From: CAZJZH01 sp964550465
GTDB taxonomy: Bacteria; Patescibacteriota; Patescibacteriia; JACRDY01
Direction of reading: 5' to 3'
DNA: 15,748 nucleotides
Assembly: GCA_964550465.1 (NCBI GenBank)
Contig: CAZJZH010000021.1
Location: forward strand, 1-15,748
Part shown: positions 5,183 through 12,275 of the stretch, in pieces
How the letters are laid out: each line of letters opens with the position of its first letter
How positions within the stretch are numbered: position 1 is the first letter of the stretch
Made by a program: the position numbers and the translations under genes
Notes under the pieces: model-generated
The model's database searches: none
Told to the model about the DNA's origin: nothing
The model's input: only the letters and a program-made list of their open reading frames with translations

Positions 5183-6160
5183 ATGCGCCGTTACGACATG
5201 GTCACCATCGGTACTGCCTCGCGCGACTACATGTTCGCTGATTTAGCCGGCGAATTTTTAGTGCCGGGGACCAAGACCAAGCCAGCTCAGCTGTCGTTTC
5301 CCTACGGTGCTAAGATTGATGTTAATAAAACATTTTTTTCCTTTGGTGGTGGTGGCGCCAATGTAGCAGTGAATGCGGTCCTACAAGGTCGGCGGGTGGC
5401 GGCCATCTTTGCGGTAGGGGATGATGAAAACGGCCGGGAAATTTTTAATCGACTCAAAGACAAGGGTATTGATGTGCGCTTAGCAGAGATGCACGAAAAT
5501 ACCCACACGGCTTTTGCGTTTATCTTAACCGCGGGTAAGCAGCGCGAGCATGTTATCTTTGTCCACCGCGGCGCTAGTCACCAGCTGACCTGTCCGCCGG
5601 CTGTGCTCCGAGCCATCAAAACACGCTGGTGGTATGTCGGTTCATTGCCGGGTAGTGGTTGGAAAAACATTCTCGATGGAGTCTTTAGTCAGCCGGGATT
5701 AGTGGCCTGGAACCCTGGCACGGTCCAGTTAGCGGCCGGTAAAAAACAGCTGGCACCATATCTGGACAAGACGCATATTGTAGCCCTGAATCGTCAGGAA
5801 GCTGTTGGCTTGGTAGCGGGTAAAAACCCCAGCCCAGCAGCCCGTAAAAAATATGCCAATACCAAAACATTACTGCGAGCGGTCTTTGATCTGGGCCCAG
5901 CCATAGCAGTGGTGACCAATGGCAAAAACGGCACAGACGTGTATAATGGAGAACAGTTCTTTCACCAGCCAATTATTGGCGGTGCCAACGTAGTTGATAC
6001 TACTGGCGTGGGTGATGCCCATAACGGCACGTTTACGCTGGCGTTTGATCACTACCAAGGCGATTTTGCCAATGCGCTGTTACTGGCAGCTTATATTGGT
6101 GGGGCGGTATCGCAGGTAGTTGGGGCGGAACTGGGGTTTCGACGGGTGTTGCCGTCTTAA
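5183..6160 (+). CDS. PfkB/ribokinase-family carbohydrate kinase
   Basis: This 325-residue protein has both PfkB signatures. The N-terminal glycine-rich substrate lid is FGGGGANVAVNAVLQG (54-69). The C-terminal DTTGVGDAHNGTF (272-284) carries the catalytic base D278, in GVGD where GAGD is usual. VTNGKNG (244-250) fits the ATP-site strand. Family members phosphorylate ribose, fructose, adenosine and similar compounds; the substrate here cannot be read from sequence. It follows corA by 2 nt with no SD, which suggests translation by coupling. The stop codon lies at the centre of a 14-nt palindrome (6152-6165). Confidence 0.88.
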   Translation: MRRYDMVTIGTASRDYMFADLAGEFLVPGTKTKPAQLSFPYGAKIDVNKTFFSFGGGGANVAVNAVLQGRRVAAIFAVGDDENGREIFNRLKDKGIDVRLAEMHENTHTAFAFILTAGKQREHVIFVHRGASHQLTCPPAVLRAIKTRWWYVGSLPGSGWKNILDGVFSQPGLVAWNPGTVQLAAGKKQLAPYLDKTHIVALNRQEAVGLVAGKNPSPAARKKYANTKTLLRAVFDLGPAIAVVTNGKNGTDVYNGEQFFHQPIIGGANVVDTTGVGDAHNGTFTLAFDHYQGDFANALLLAAYIGGAVSQVVGAELGFRRVLPS

Positions 6161-6165
6161 GACGG
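6152..6165. repeat. 14-bp perfect palindrome over the kinase stop codon
   Basis: CCGTC-TTAA-GACGG is centred on the TAA stop. It is short and has no T-tract, so it is at best a weak terminator or an RNA 3'-end hairpin. Confidence 0.4.
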
Positions 6166-6178
6166 TGGAGCTTTCGCG

Positions 6179-6241
6179 TATAGTGTACACAGGATGAGGA
6201 CGACCAGATCCCGCCTCAACAGGTGAGGCAAGACAAGGAGG
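6179..6241 (+). promoter_or_regulatory. Promoter, leader hairpin and SD of the MazG-like/murJ operon
   Basis: A -10-like TATAGT (6179-6184) has no clear -35. A perfect 6-bp hairpin (GCCTCA 6213-6218 / TGAGGC 6224-6229) stands five bases before the consensus SD AAGGAGG (6235-6241), which selects the GTG at 6249. The nearby ATG at 6242 stops after six codons. Confidence 0.45.
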
Positions 6242-6248
6242 ATGAGAC

Positions 6249-6614
6249 GTGGGACAGGGTAAATTGGTACGTGACAAGGTGCCGGCACGGATTGCCACGA
6301 CAACTGGCCAACAGCCGGTGACGGAAGTGGTTGATCCGCGTACCTTTCGGTGGGACGCGGCACAGCGGCTCTGTGCGGTGGCTGAGCAGATTAACCGAGC
6401 GGTGCATTTACGTATTGCTCAAGAAAGTGACGGTGCCAAGAAAGCACATCATCGGCATGGGCAAGACATTGAGTACGCTCTGGCTGATGGATTGGAGATA
6501 CTCGAGGTTATTGCCGCGGCCGAGGGTATCAGTTGGCTAGAAGTACTGGCTACCAAAGTGACACGGCACACTGAAGAGGGTGGCTATGATAAGCGAATTC
6601 GCTTAGTCGGATGA
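6249..6614 (+). CDS. Divergent PRA-PH/MazG-like pyrophosphohydrolase family protein
   Basis: This 121-residue protein begins GKLVRDKVPARI (4-15), the hallmark opening of the MazG-like 'KLVRDKIPEII' house-cleaning or phosphoribosyl-ATP-pyrophosphohydrolase-like family. It also ends like that family: ALADGLEILEVIAAAEGIS (77-95) and EEGGYDKRI (109-117). The middle helix, which should carry the metal-binding EExxE, reads RLCAVAEQINRAV (40-52), so the acidic cluster is largely lost and catalysis is doubtful. A His-rich stretch HHRHG (67-71) lies in between. It starts at GTG with a strong SD and overlaps murJ by ATGA, so the two are translationally coupled. Confidence 0.7.
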   Translation: MGQGKLVRDKVPARIATTTGQQPVTEVVDPRTFRWDAAQRLCAVAEQINRAVHLRIAQESDGAKKAHHRHGQDIEYALADGLEILEVIAAAEGISWLEVLATKVTRHTEEGGYDKRIRLVG

Positions 6615-8248
6615 TTAAAAAATTGTTTACAAAAAGCACGAACACAATTACGTCAGCAGCGGTTATCATTGGAGCCGCTGCTTTCGCATCCCGTATTTTA
6701 GGGGTGTTACGAGACCGCATCTTGGCCGGTCAGTTTGGGGCGGGGGAAATGCTGGACATCTACTATGCTGCTTTTCGTATCCCTGATCTGATGTATAACC
6801 TGCTGGTACTAGGGGCTCTGTCAGCCGGATTTATTCCGGTCTTTATCGCCTATCAAAAAAAGTCTAAGCAGTGCGAGTGGCAGCTGGCAGCCGGGGTGCT
6901 GAACATTTTAGTGCTGGCGTTGTTGGCAGTGGCAGCTCTGCTCTGTCTTGCTGCGCCGTGGATTGTGCCGCTGGTGGTACCGGGGTTTGATGCTGAAGCG
7001 CAGGCCATGACCGTCACCATGACGCGCATCATGTTTGCCTCGCCGGTGCTGTTGGGTATCAGCGCTATCTGGGGTGGGATTTTGCAGTCATCGAAGCGCT
7101 TTTTTGTCTATTCGTTGGCACCGATCATGTACAACATTGGTATTATGATTGGTGCTATCTACTTTACCCAGTGGTGGGGCATGTATGGCCTGGCCTGGGG
7201 TGTCGTCTTGGGCGCTGGGCTGCATATGCTGATCCAGCTGCCGACAGTGTTGCAGCTGGGGTTTCGTTACCAGCTACTGTTTCCACTGCGCCACCCAGGG
7301 GTGCGGCAGATTATCAAGCTGATGGTACCACAGACCTTAGGCTTAGCTTTGTCACAGGTTAATTTGCTGGTGATGAATATCATCGCCTCGATGCTGGCAG
7401 TGGGGTCAATCGCTGTCTTTCACTTTGCTAATAATTTACAACACTTCCCTTTAGGCGTCTTTGGGCTATCCTTTGCTATTGCCGCCTTTCCCACCCTATC
7501 AGCTCATGCTGCCCAGGACGACCGAGCAGATTTCATCCGCAGTTTTTCATCGACTGCTCGGCAGATTCTGTTTTTTATCATCCCACTGTCCGCCCTGTTT
7601 ATTGTCTTGCGGGCCCAGATCACCCGTGTGGTCCTCGGCGCCGGGCTGTTTGATTGGGCAGATACTATTCTGACTGCCGACACACTGGCACTGTTCTGTC
7701 TCAGTTTATTTGCGCAAGCCCTGATTCCGCTGTTGGCCCGTAGTTTTTATGCTCTGCAAAATACAGTTATCCCGTTTCTGTCCGGCTTAGTAGCAGCGAT
7801 TGCCAACGTCTTGTTTGCCCTGTACTTTTCGGCCAACCACTTCACCATTGGTACGCTAGACATCCACGGTGTTACCGGTCTGGCCTTTGCTTTTTCACTA
7901 TCGTCTATCCTCAACATGATCATCCTGTGGGTGGCCTTACGGATCAAGCTCCATCATTTGGACGAGCAGCGTATCCTCTGGGCGGTCTTTAAAATCTCGG
8001 TGGCAACTGTGGCGCTGGGTATCACTACGCAGCTGCTGAAGTTCTGGGTCGAGCCGTTGACGGGTACTACTACGTTTGTTGGTATTTTCAGTCAGGGGTT
8101 GTTGGCCGGCATAGCTGGACTAACGGTATTTTTGTTGGTAAGTTTATTATTGCGCTCAGAAGAAATGATTACCTTCCTCAAATCTATCCGCCGCAAGTTT
8201 TTGCGGAAAGAAGCGGTGGAAAGTTTGGAAGAGGGGATACAGAACTAA
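6611..8248 (+). CDS. murJ: MurJ/MviN lipid II flippase
   Basis: This 545-residue polytopic protein of the MOP superfamily moves lipid II across the cytoplasmic membrane during peptidoglycan synthesis. The N-terminal segment ASRILGVLRDRILAGQFG (26-43) and FRIPDLMYNLLVLGALSAGFIPVF (55-78) match the conserved first two helices, and hydrophobic helices run through most of the length, consistent with about 14 spans. The C-terminal tail is basic and cytoplasmic. Its ATG overlaps the TGA of the upstream gene and has no SD of its own. A membrane protein gene follows after 3 nt. Confidence 0.92.
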   Translation: MIKKLFTKSTNTITSAAVIIGAAAFASRILGVLRDRILAGQFGAGEMLDIYYAAFRIPDLMYNLLVLGALSAGFIPVFIAYQKKSKQCEWQLAAGVLNILVLALLAVAALLCLAAPWIVPLVVPGFDAEAQAMTVTMTRIMFASPVLLGISAIWGGILQSSKRFFVYSLAPIMYNIGIMIGAIYFTQWWGMYGLAWGVVLGAGLHMLIQLPTVLQLGFRYQLLFPLRHPGVRQIIKLMVPQTLGLALSQVNLLVMNIIASMLAVGSIAVFHFANNLQHFPLGVFGLSFAIAAFPTLSAHAAQDDRADFIRSFSSTARQILFFIIPLSALFIVLRAQITRVVLGAGLFDWADTILTADTLALFCLSLFAQALIPLLARSFYALQNTVIPFLSGLVAAIANVLFALYFSANHFTIGTLDIHGVTGLAFAFSLSSILNMIILWVALRIKLHHLDEQRILWAVFKISVATVALGITTQLLKFWVEPLTGTTTFVGIFSQGLLAGIAGLTVFLLVSLLLRSEEMITFLKSIRRKFLRKEAVESLEEGIQN

Positions 8249-8251
8249 GTT

Positions 8252-9097
8252 ATGACACATAATAATTCCCAGTCAGCGTGGAAAACTGCTGCGCAGTTGG
8301 TTGGCACAGCAGTTGTCTTAGCTATCATCTACCAGCTAGCAGCCTATGCGGTTGGACTAGTGTTTAGTTCATTAGTGTATGCATTGTTTATTGTCGGCAA
8401 AGTAGCCTTTTCTGGCACTAGCTTTTTTTACGATGGTTTGAATTTTGCAGCTGATAGTACGGTTGTTGTGCGGATGTTGCAGATTGTTATTCCGCTTATG
8501 GTGATGGCTGGTATTTTTGTTTTGACCAGTAGTATCCAGTCACGGTTACATGGTAATAAAGTGCTTCGTGTTGCAACATACGCGGCGCTGTGTATAGTTT
8601 CCGCGTTATTTGTTTTTTATGTACTGTTGCCAGCCGCTAGTAGCATTGATCGTTTAGGCTGGCGACTTGATGCTACTCTCGGTGACGCTAAGGGATTATC
8701 TGATTCTCATATATACCAAGGCATAATTTTCTTTATGGCGGTGGCCTGTTGGATGAGCTATGCAATATTTACAGCGGCCATTGAGGTATTCAATCGCACG
8801 CGGCGGGTGGTGAGACATATAGCGGTCTGGTTTGTCACTGTAGTGGCTAGTGTGTATGCTAGTCTACTAGTGCTTCACGTCCATTACGAGCTAACAGCAC
8901 CACATTTTACTGCCCTCTGCGCAGGTCAGGGTCGAACAACTACTGCTGGTCAACAATGTGTAGAGTGGATTGACCGCTGGCAGGGCTGGCTAACCATTAC
9001 GCCGGCCTTGATTACCTTTATGGTAGTAGTGTTGGTGACGGTTGGCTATTTCTGGTGGCAGCAAAGATCCGCCAGCCCCGACGGGGAGGAAAAGTAA
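8252..9097 (+). CDS. Polytopic membrane protein, function unknown
   Basis: This 281-residue protein has about six or seven hydrophobic spans (roughly 11-34, 34-52, 73-93, 104-127, 154-179, 187-210, 247-269). The hydrophilic segment before the last span holds two Cys (C223, C236), which could form a disulfide if exported. I recognise no family. It starts 3 nt after murJ, so it is co-transcribed with it and ends the operon at the 9120-9147 hairpin. A link to the cell envelope is inferred only from that position. Confidence 0.75.
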   Translation: MTHNNSQSAWKTAAQLVGTAVVLAIIYQLAAYAVGLVFSSLVYALFIVGKVAFSGTSFFYDGLNFAADSTVVVRMLQIVIPLMVMAGIFVLTSSIQSRLHGNKVLRVATYAALCIVSALFVFYVLLPAASSIDRLGWRLDATLGDAKGLSDSHIYQGIIFFMAVACWMSYAIFTAAIEVFNRTRRVVRHIAVWFVTVVASVYASLLVLHVHYELTAPHFTALCAGQGRTTTAGQQCVEWIDRWQGWLTITPALITFMVVVLVTVGYFWWQQRSASPDGEEK

Positions 9098-9119
9098 ATA
9101 TTTACCTAAATTTAAACAA

Positions 9120-9147
9120 AATACTCCACTGTGGTGGGGTATTCTTT
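9120..9147 (+). terminator. Intrinsic terminator of the murJ operon
   Basis: The arms 9120-9129 and 9134-9143 pair over 10 bp with one wobble and a TGTG loop, followed by a short CTTT. The weak T-tract makes efficiency uncertain. Confidence 0.6.
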
Positions 9148-9156
9148 GTATTACTA

Positions 9157-9185
9157 TTGACAATATTTTAAATATATGCTAAATT
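9157..9185 (+). promoter_or_regulatory. Strong promoter of the small exported protein gene
   Basis: A perfect TTGACA (9157-9162), a 17-bp spacer and TG-C-TAAATT (9177-9185) make a consensus -35 with an extended -10. Together with the 16S-rRNA promoter-like AT-rich spacer it is among the strongest-looking promoters in the window. Confidence 0.7.
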
Positions 9186-9198
9186 ACTTAATTCGGAA

Positions 9199-9224
9199 GT
9201 GGGAATTATCCCACGAAAAGGAGG
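9199..9224 (+). promoter_or_regulatory. 5'-leader hairpin followed by consensus SD
   Basis: GTGGGA (9199-9204) and TCCCAC (9209-9214) form a perfect 6-bp hairpin with an ATTA loop. It ends four bases before AGGAGG (9219-9224), which lies seven bases before ATG 9232. Such hairpins near the 5' end can protect mRNA from decay or keep the SD open. Confidence 0.55.
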
Positions 9225-9231
9225 AATTCCG

Positions 9232-9468
9232 ATGAAATCGTACGTGATCACGGCCGTTTTTTTCTGCCTGTTCATCGCCACCGTGGCCACCGCGGCCTTC
9301 GCCAACAACGACGCCCAAACCGCCATGGCGGACCGCACGGCCGCTCTGGTCGAGGTGACGGGTGACAAAAGCGTCGTCCGTGCCACCGAAGCCGGCAGCC
9401 TGCCGACCTTCGCCATCGACCACCTGGCCACCATCGGCCAGACGGTCAAGGACATCTCGGCCGAGTAG
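9232..9468 (+). CDS. Small exported protein, function unknown
   Basis: The product has 78 residues. Residues 1-24 form a Sec signal peptide (K2, hydrophobic 4-22, AFA just before N25), leaving a mature part of about 54 residues with mixed charge and no Cys. The mature part (NNDAQTAMADRTAALVEVTG and onward) matches nothing I know. Its codons end mostly in C or G (GCC, ACC, GTC, ATC, CTG), unlike the mixed use of neighbouring genes. The gene has its own strong promoter, a leader hairpin, a consensus SD and a strong terminator. This suggests heavy expression of a secreted or surface-attached peptide, or recent arrival from a GC-richer source. GTG 9199 as an alternative start would translate the leader hairpin and SD, so I reject it. 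Confidence 0.7.
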   Translation: MKSYVITAVFFCLFIATVATAAFANNDAQTAMADRTAALVEVTGDKSVVRATEAGSLPTFAIDHLATIGQTVKDISAE

Positions 9469-9496
9469 ACCTCGGCCGGGACACACACGAACTGAA

Positions 9497-9528
9497 GCCC
9501 CCGCTCTTGTAGCGGGGGTCTTCTTTTT
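9497..9528 (+). terminator. Strong intrinsic terminator
   Basis: The arms 9497-9505 and 9511-9519 form a GC-rich 9-bp stem (CCCCCGCT/AGCGGGGG plus a wobble) with a CTTGT loop. It is followed by TCTTCTTTTT. Confidence 0.85.
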
Positions 9529-9537
9529 ATCTAACCA

Positions 9538-9566
9538 TTGAAAAAAGTAGCCACCTCAGGTAGAGT
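9538..9566 (+). promoter_or_regulatory. Promoter of lepA, nearly leaderless
   Basis: TTGAAA (9538-9543), a 17-bp spacer and TAGAGT (9561-9566) end ten bases before ATG 9577. The TTG that could pass as an upstream start codon is part of this -35 box. Confidence 0.6.
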
Positions 9567-9576
9567 AAAGGCTGAT

Positions 9577-11349
9577 ATGTCTACTAGCCACGTTCGAAAT
9601 TTTTGTATCATCGCTCACATTGACCATGGCAAATCCACCTTGGCCGATCGGTTTTTGGAAGTGACGCATACGGTGGAGGACCGCAAGATGAAGCAGCAGC
9701 TGCTGGATACCATGGAGCTGGAGCAGGAGCGCGGCATTACCATTAAGCTGCAGCCGGTTCACATGCACCACGGTGATTACGAACTAAACCTGATCGACAC
9801 TCCCGGTCACGTTGATTTTTCATACGAAGTTTCGCGCTCGCTGGCCGCGGTAGAGGGCGCCATTTTGTTGGTCGATGCTAGCCAAGGTATTCAGGCTCAG
9901 ACGCTGGCCAATCTGTATTTAGCCATTGAACAGAACCTGACCATCATCCCGGTACTGAATAAGATTGACCTGCCGGCGGCTGATCCAGAAAAAGTGACGC
10001 GGGAGATTGTCCAGCTGATTGGCTGTGACCCTTCAGAAGTACTGCGTGTTTCCGCCAAGACTGGCGAGGGTGTAGCAGCAGTGCTGGACCGAGTAGTGGC
10101 AGTAGTGCCAGCGCCAGCAGACAAAACCGCTGAACCGCTGCAAGCCCTCATTTTTGATTCATACTTTGATGAGTACCGCGGCGTGGTGGCTGATATCCGT
10201 GTCATGGCCGGGCAGTTGAAAAAGGGTGACCCGGTCCGCTACCTGGCTACCGGCGCGGAAGGTGAGGTCTTAGATGTTGGTACCTTTCAGCCCCAGCTGG
10301 TGTCACAAGACGAGCTGTCAGCTGGTGATATTGGCTATGTAGTGACTGGCCTCAAAGACGTGTCGCAGTGTCGGGTCGGTGACACTATTGGTAGTAGCGG
10401 TAGTCAACCACTGCAAGGCTACCGTGAAGCCAAGCCGATGGTCTTTGCTGGCCTGTTCTGTAAAGAGGGTAATGACTATCCGCAGCTGCGGACCGCTCTA
10501 GATAAACTGAAACTTAGTGACGCGGCTCTGACCTATGAAGCAGAGCATTCCAGCGCCCTGGGCTATGGTTTTCGCTGTGGGTTTTTGGGCATGCTGCATT
10601 TGGATATTGTCCGTGAGCGGTTACTGCGCGAGTATGATTTGGATTTACTGATTACCGTGCCATCAGTGGCTTATCGATTAACCAAGACCAACGGTGACGT
10701 CACTACCGTCACTAGCCCAGAAGACTTACCAGCCGATGTGTCAAAGATTGAGCTGATCGAAGAGCCGGTGATGAAGGTCGATGTGGTTTGCCCTAAAGAT
10801 TACATTGGTGCGGTGATGGATATGATCCAGAAGAAACGGGGGCGCTATCAAAATACTGAGTACCTCGATGAGACGGTGGCGCTGCTGCACTACGAAGTAC
10901 CGCTAGCTACTTTAATTGTTGATTTTTACGATAAACTGAAAAGTGTCAGTCAGGGCTATGCCTCGCTCAATTACGACTTCCTGCGTTTTGAAAAAACTGA
11001 TGTGGCCCGGATGGATATCTTGGTAGCCGGCGATATGGCTGAGGCCCTGTCCAGTATCATTTACCGCGACGAGGCGCATGCGGTTGGTAAACATATTGTG
11101 GCCCAGCTCAAAGAGACGCTGCCGCGCCAGATGTTTGAGGTCAAGATTCAGGCCGCTATTGGTAGTACTATCGTGGCTAGTGAACGGCTGTCAGCCATGC
11201 GTAAAGATGTGACAGCTAAGTTGTATGGCGGTGACGTGACGCGAAAGCGTAAGTTGCTGGAAAAGCAGAAGAAGGGTAAGAAGCGTATGGCGGCATCAGG
11301 TAAGGTGGATATCCCGCCCGAAGCCTTTATGGCGGTGTTGAAGCGCTAG
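9577..11349 (+). CDS. lepA: Elongation factor 4 (LepA), ribosomal GTPase
   Basis: This 590-residue protein is of typical LepA length and collinear with the family. It has the P-loop AHIDHGKS (13-20), switch I with EQERGITIK, DTPGHVDF with the catalytic His, NKID and SAKTGEG, followed by domain II. The C-terminal LepA-specific domain ends in YGGDVTRKRKLLEKQKKGKKRM and a PPEAFMAVLK tail. LepA acts on 70S ribosomes, helping back-translocation, 30S maturation or stress tolerance. I choose ATG 9577 because the promoter overlaps the in-frame TTG at 9538 and family proteins begin close to this point. It has no SD and appears to be transcribed alone. Confidence 0.95.
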   Translation: MSTSHVRNFCIIAHIDHGKSTLADRFLEVTHTVEDRKMKQQLLDTMELEQERGITIKLQPVHMHHGDYELNLIDTPGHVDFSYEVSRSLAAVEGAILLVDASQGIQAQTLANLYLAIEQNLTIIPVLNKIDLPAADPEKVTREIVQLIGCDPSEVLRVSAKTGEGVAAVLDRVVAVVPAPADKTAEPLQALIFDSYFDEYRGVVADIRVMAGQLKKGDPVRYLATGAEGEVLDVGTFQPQLVSQDELSAGDIGYVVTGLKDVSQCRVGDTIGSSGSQPLQGYREAKPMVFAGLFCKEGNDYPQLRTALDKLKLSDAALTYEAEHSSALGYGFRCGFLGMLHLDIVRERLLREYDLDLLITVPSVAYRLTKTNGDVTTVTSPEDLPADVSKIELIEEPVMKVDVVCPKDYIGAVMDMIQKKRGRYQNTEYLDETVALLHYEVPLATLIVDFYDKLKSVSQGYASLNYDFLRFEKTDVARMDILVAGDMAEALSSIIYRDEAHAVGKHIVAQLKETLPRQMFEVKIQAAIGSTIVASERLSAMRKDVTAKLYGGDVTRKRKLLEKQKKGKKRMAASGKVDIPPEAFMAVLKR

Positions 11350-11351
11350 AG

Positions 11352-11380
11352 TTGACAGGCTAGATCTTTTTATATAAGGT
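11352..11380 (+). promoter_or_regulatory. Promoter of the orphan gene at 11448
   Basis: A perfect TTGACA (11352-11357) begins two bases after the lepA stop codon. TAAGGT (11375-11380) lies 17 bp downstream, and an overlapping TATAAG gives 15 bp. The leader is about 60 nt and carries the repeated word AGACAAC and a consensus SD. Confidence 0.55.
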
Positions 11381-11447
11381 GACTCATCAGCCCTTTACAA
11401 CTCAGTAGACAACAGAAGACAACGGAAATCTACACAGGAGGTAGCTC

Positions 11448-11897
11448 ATGGTTACGCTAGAGCAAATTGCTCACTTGAAGCACTCTATCGCGCAGTCACC
11501 AGACGCCACGGACGTGACTAAGCAGTTACTGTGGTGGATGGTTGATCACTCGGAGAATCTAACAAAGGCACTACAAGTAACCGTTGATTATTCACAGCTG
11601 GAGGCATTTGAGATCGCGAATGGGGTTCATGATATGGTCAGCGCTACTGGCCACACGGACCTCAATACATTAATTAAGCACATGGGCACAGCACTTTGCT
11701 TTAGCTTTCTGCCAATCGAAGGCAATGAGTATGGTGTGACGGTGTGGTTAGCACCGACGCATTATAATCGGACATACAGTGCTTTAGGGCAGCAACCCGC
11801 AGCAATACAAATATTACAGCCGCCGGCATTAGTCGATTTGCAAACGATTGACATGGCAAAGCCTGAGTTACAACTTAGTATCAGTCAAAGCGTCTAG
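11448..11897 (+). CDS. Orphan protein, function unknown
   Basis: This 149-residue soluble protein has no signal peptide and no family I recognise. The N-terminal half (1-65) looks helical. The C-terminal half (80-149) alternates hydrophobic residues in a beta-like way (CFSFLPIEGNEYGVTVWLAP) and ends in a Pro/Gln-rich stretch. The start is firm: AGGAGGT (11436-11442) lies five bases before ATG 11448. Its own promoter sits directly behind lepA. The sequence beyond its stop holds the decayed frame at 11920-12102, which may be a lost neighbour or a detached C-terminal part. Confidence 0.65.
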   Translation: MVTLEQIAHLKHSIAQSPDATDVTKQLLWWMVDHSENLTKALQVTVDYSQLEAFEIANGVHDMVSATGHTDLNTLIKHMGTALCFSFLPIEGNEYGVTVWLAPTHYNRTYSALGQQPAAIQILQPPALVDLQTIDMAKPELQLSISQSV

Positions 11898-11919
11898 CGC
11901 TTCTGCCTGCTACCTATAG

Positions 11920-12102
11920 CACACCCGCTTTTTCCCCTGTTCGATTGGTGGCCAAGGCTATATCACGGCTGTCACTGCAGTGGCCGAAGGGAAGGGGAAT
12001 GCTAGGGGCTTTACTCTCAGTACGGAGGCGATTGATGCTCCAGGGGCTCAGCTAGCCACTGACATCGAGCGGCCCGCTATCTTGGTGATGCCGCAGGAAT
12101 AG
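11920..12102 (+). pseudogene. Possible decayed reading frame (gene remnant)
   Basis: From just after a TAG at 11917 to the TAG at 12100 a 60-codon frame is open without a usable start. It reads SIGGQGYITAVTAVAEGKG, then a protein-like tail ending RPAILVMPQE. No SD, ATG or promoter precedes it, so it looks like the 3' end of a gene whose front was lost, or of a neighbour broken by a frameshift. It could also be a chance open frame. Confidence 0.35.
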
Positions 12103-12119
12103 TTGTCACGCACGATTAT

Positions 12120-12150
12120 AGCCACCCCGCACCACGGGGTGGTTTTTCTT
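12120..12150 (+). terminator. Strong intrinsic terminator
   Basis: CCACCCCG (12122-12129) pairs with CGGGGTGG (12135-12142) around a 5-nt loop, followed by TTTTTCTT. The last two T are already the start of the next promoter's -35. Confidence 0.85.
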
Positions 12151-12176
12151 GACAAAAATAATCCAGCTGCTACATT
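12149..12176 (+). promoter_or_regulatory. Promoter of the orphan gene at 12276
   Basis: TTGACA (12149-12154) overlaps the T-tract of the upstream terminator. TG-C-TACATT (12168-12176) follows after 16 bp, giving an extended -10. Confidence 0.6.
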
Positions 12177-12205
12177 CAGAGCGGCCTATGGTCATATTTT
12201 CACCC

Positions 12206-12267
12206 GTGCTGGGCTGTGCCTAGCACCCCATCGCTTCAGTGAAGCGATGACTTCTTTGACAAAGGAG
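12206..12267 (+). promoter_or_regulatory. Structured 5' leader: two tandem hairpins and an SD
   Basis: Hairpin 1 pairs 12206-12214 with 12218-12226 (9 bp, one wobble, 3-nt loop). Hairpin 2 pairs ATCGCTTC (12230-12237) with GAAGCGAT (12241-12248), a perfect 8 bp with a 3-nt loop. The SD AAAGGAG (12261-12267) follows, eight bases before ATG 12276. Neither hairpin has a T-tract, so they are not terminators. They could stabilise the mRNA, bind a regulator or act as a cis-regulatory element. Confidence 0.55.
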
Positions 12268-12275
12268 TGGTTACG

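Noticed and set aside
9168..9488. Minus-strand open frames opposite the small exported protein gene
   Set aside because: The C/G-ended codons of the plus-strand gene keep the opposite strand open. Signal peptide, SD, promoter and terminator all fit the plus strand.
9538..9576. TTG 9538 as the lepA start
   Set aside because: The TTG is the first half of the -35 TTGAAA, and ATG 9577 matches the usual LepA N-terminus.
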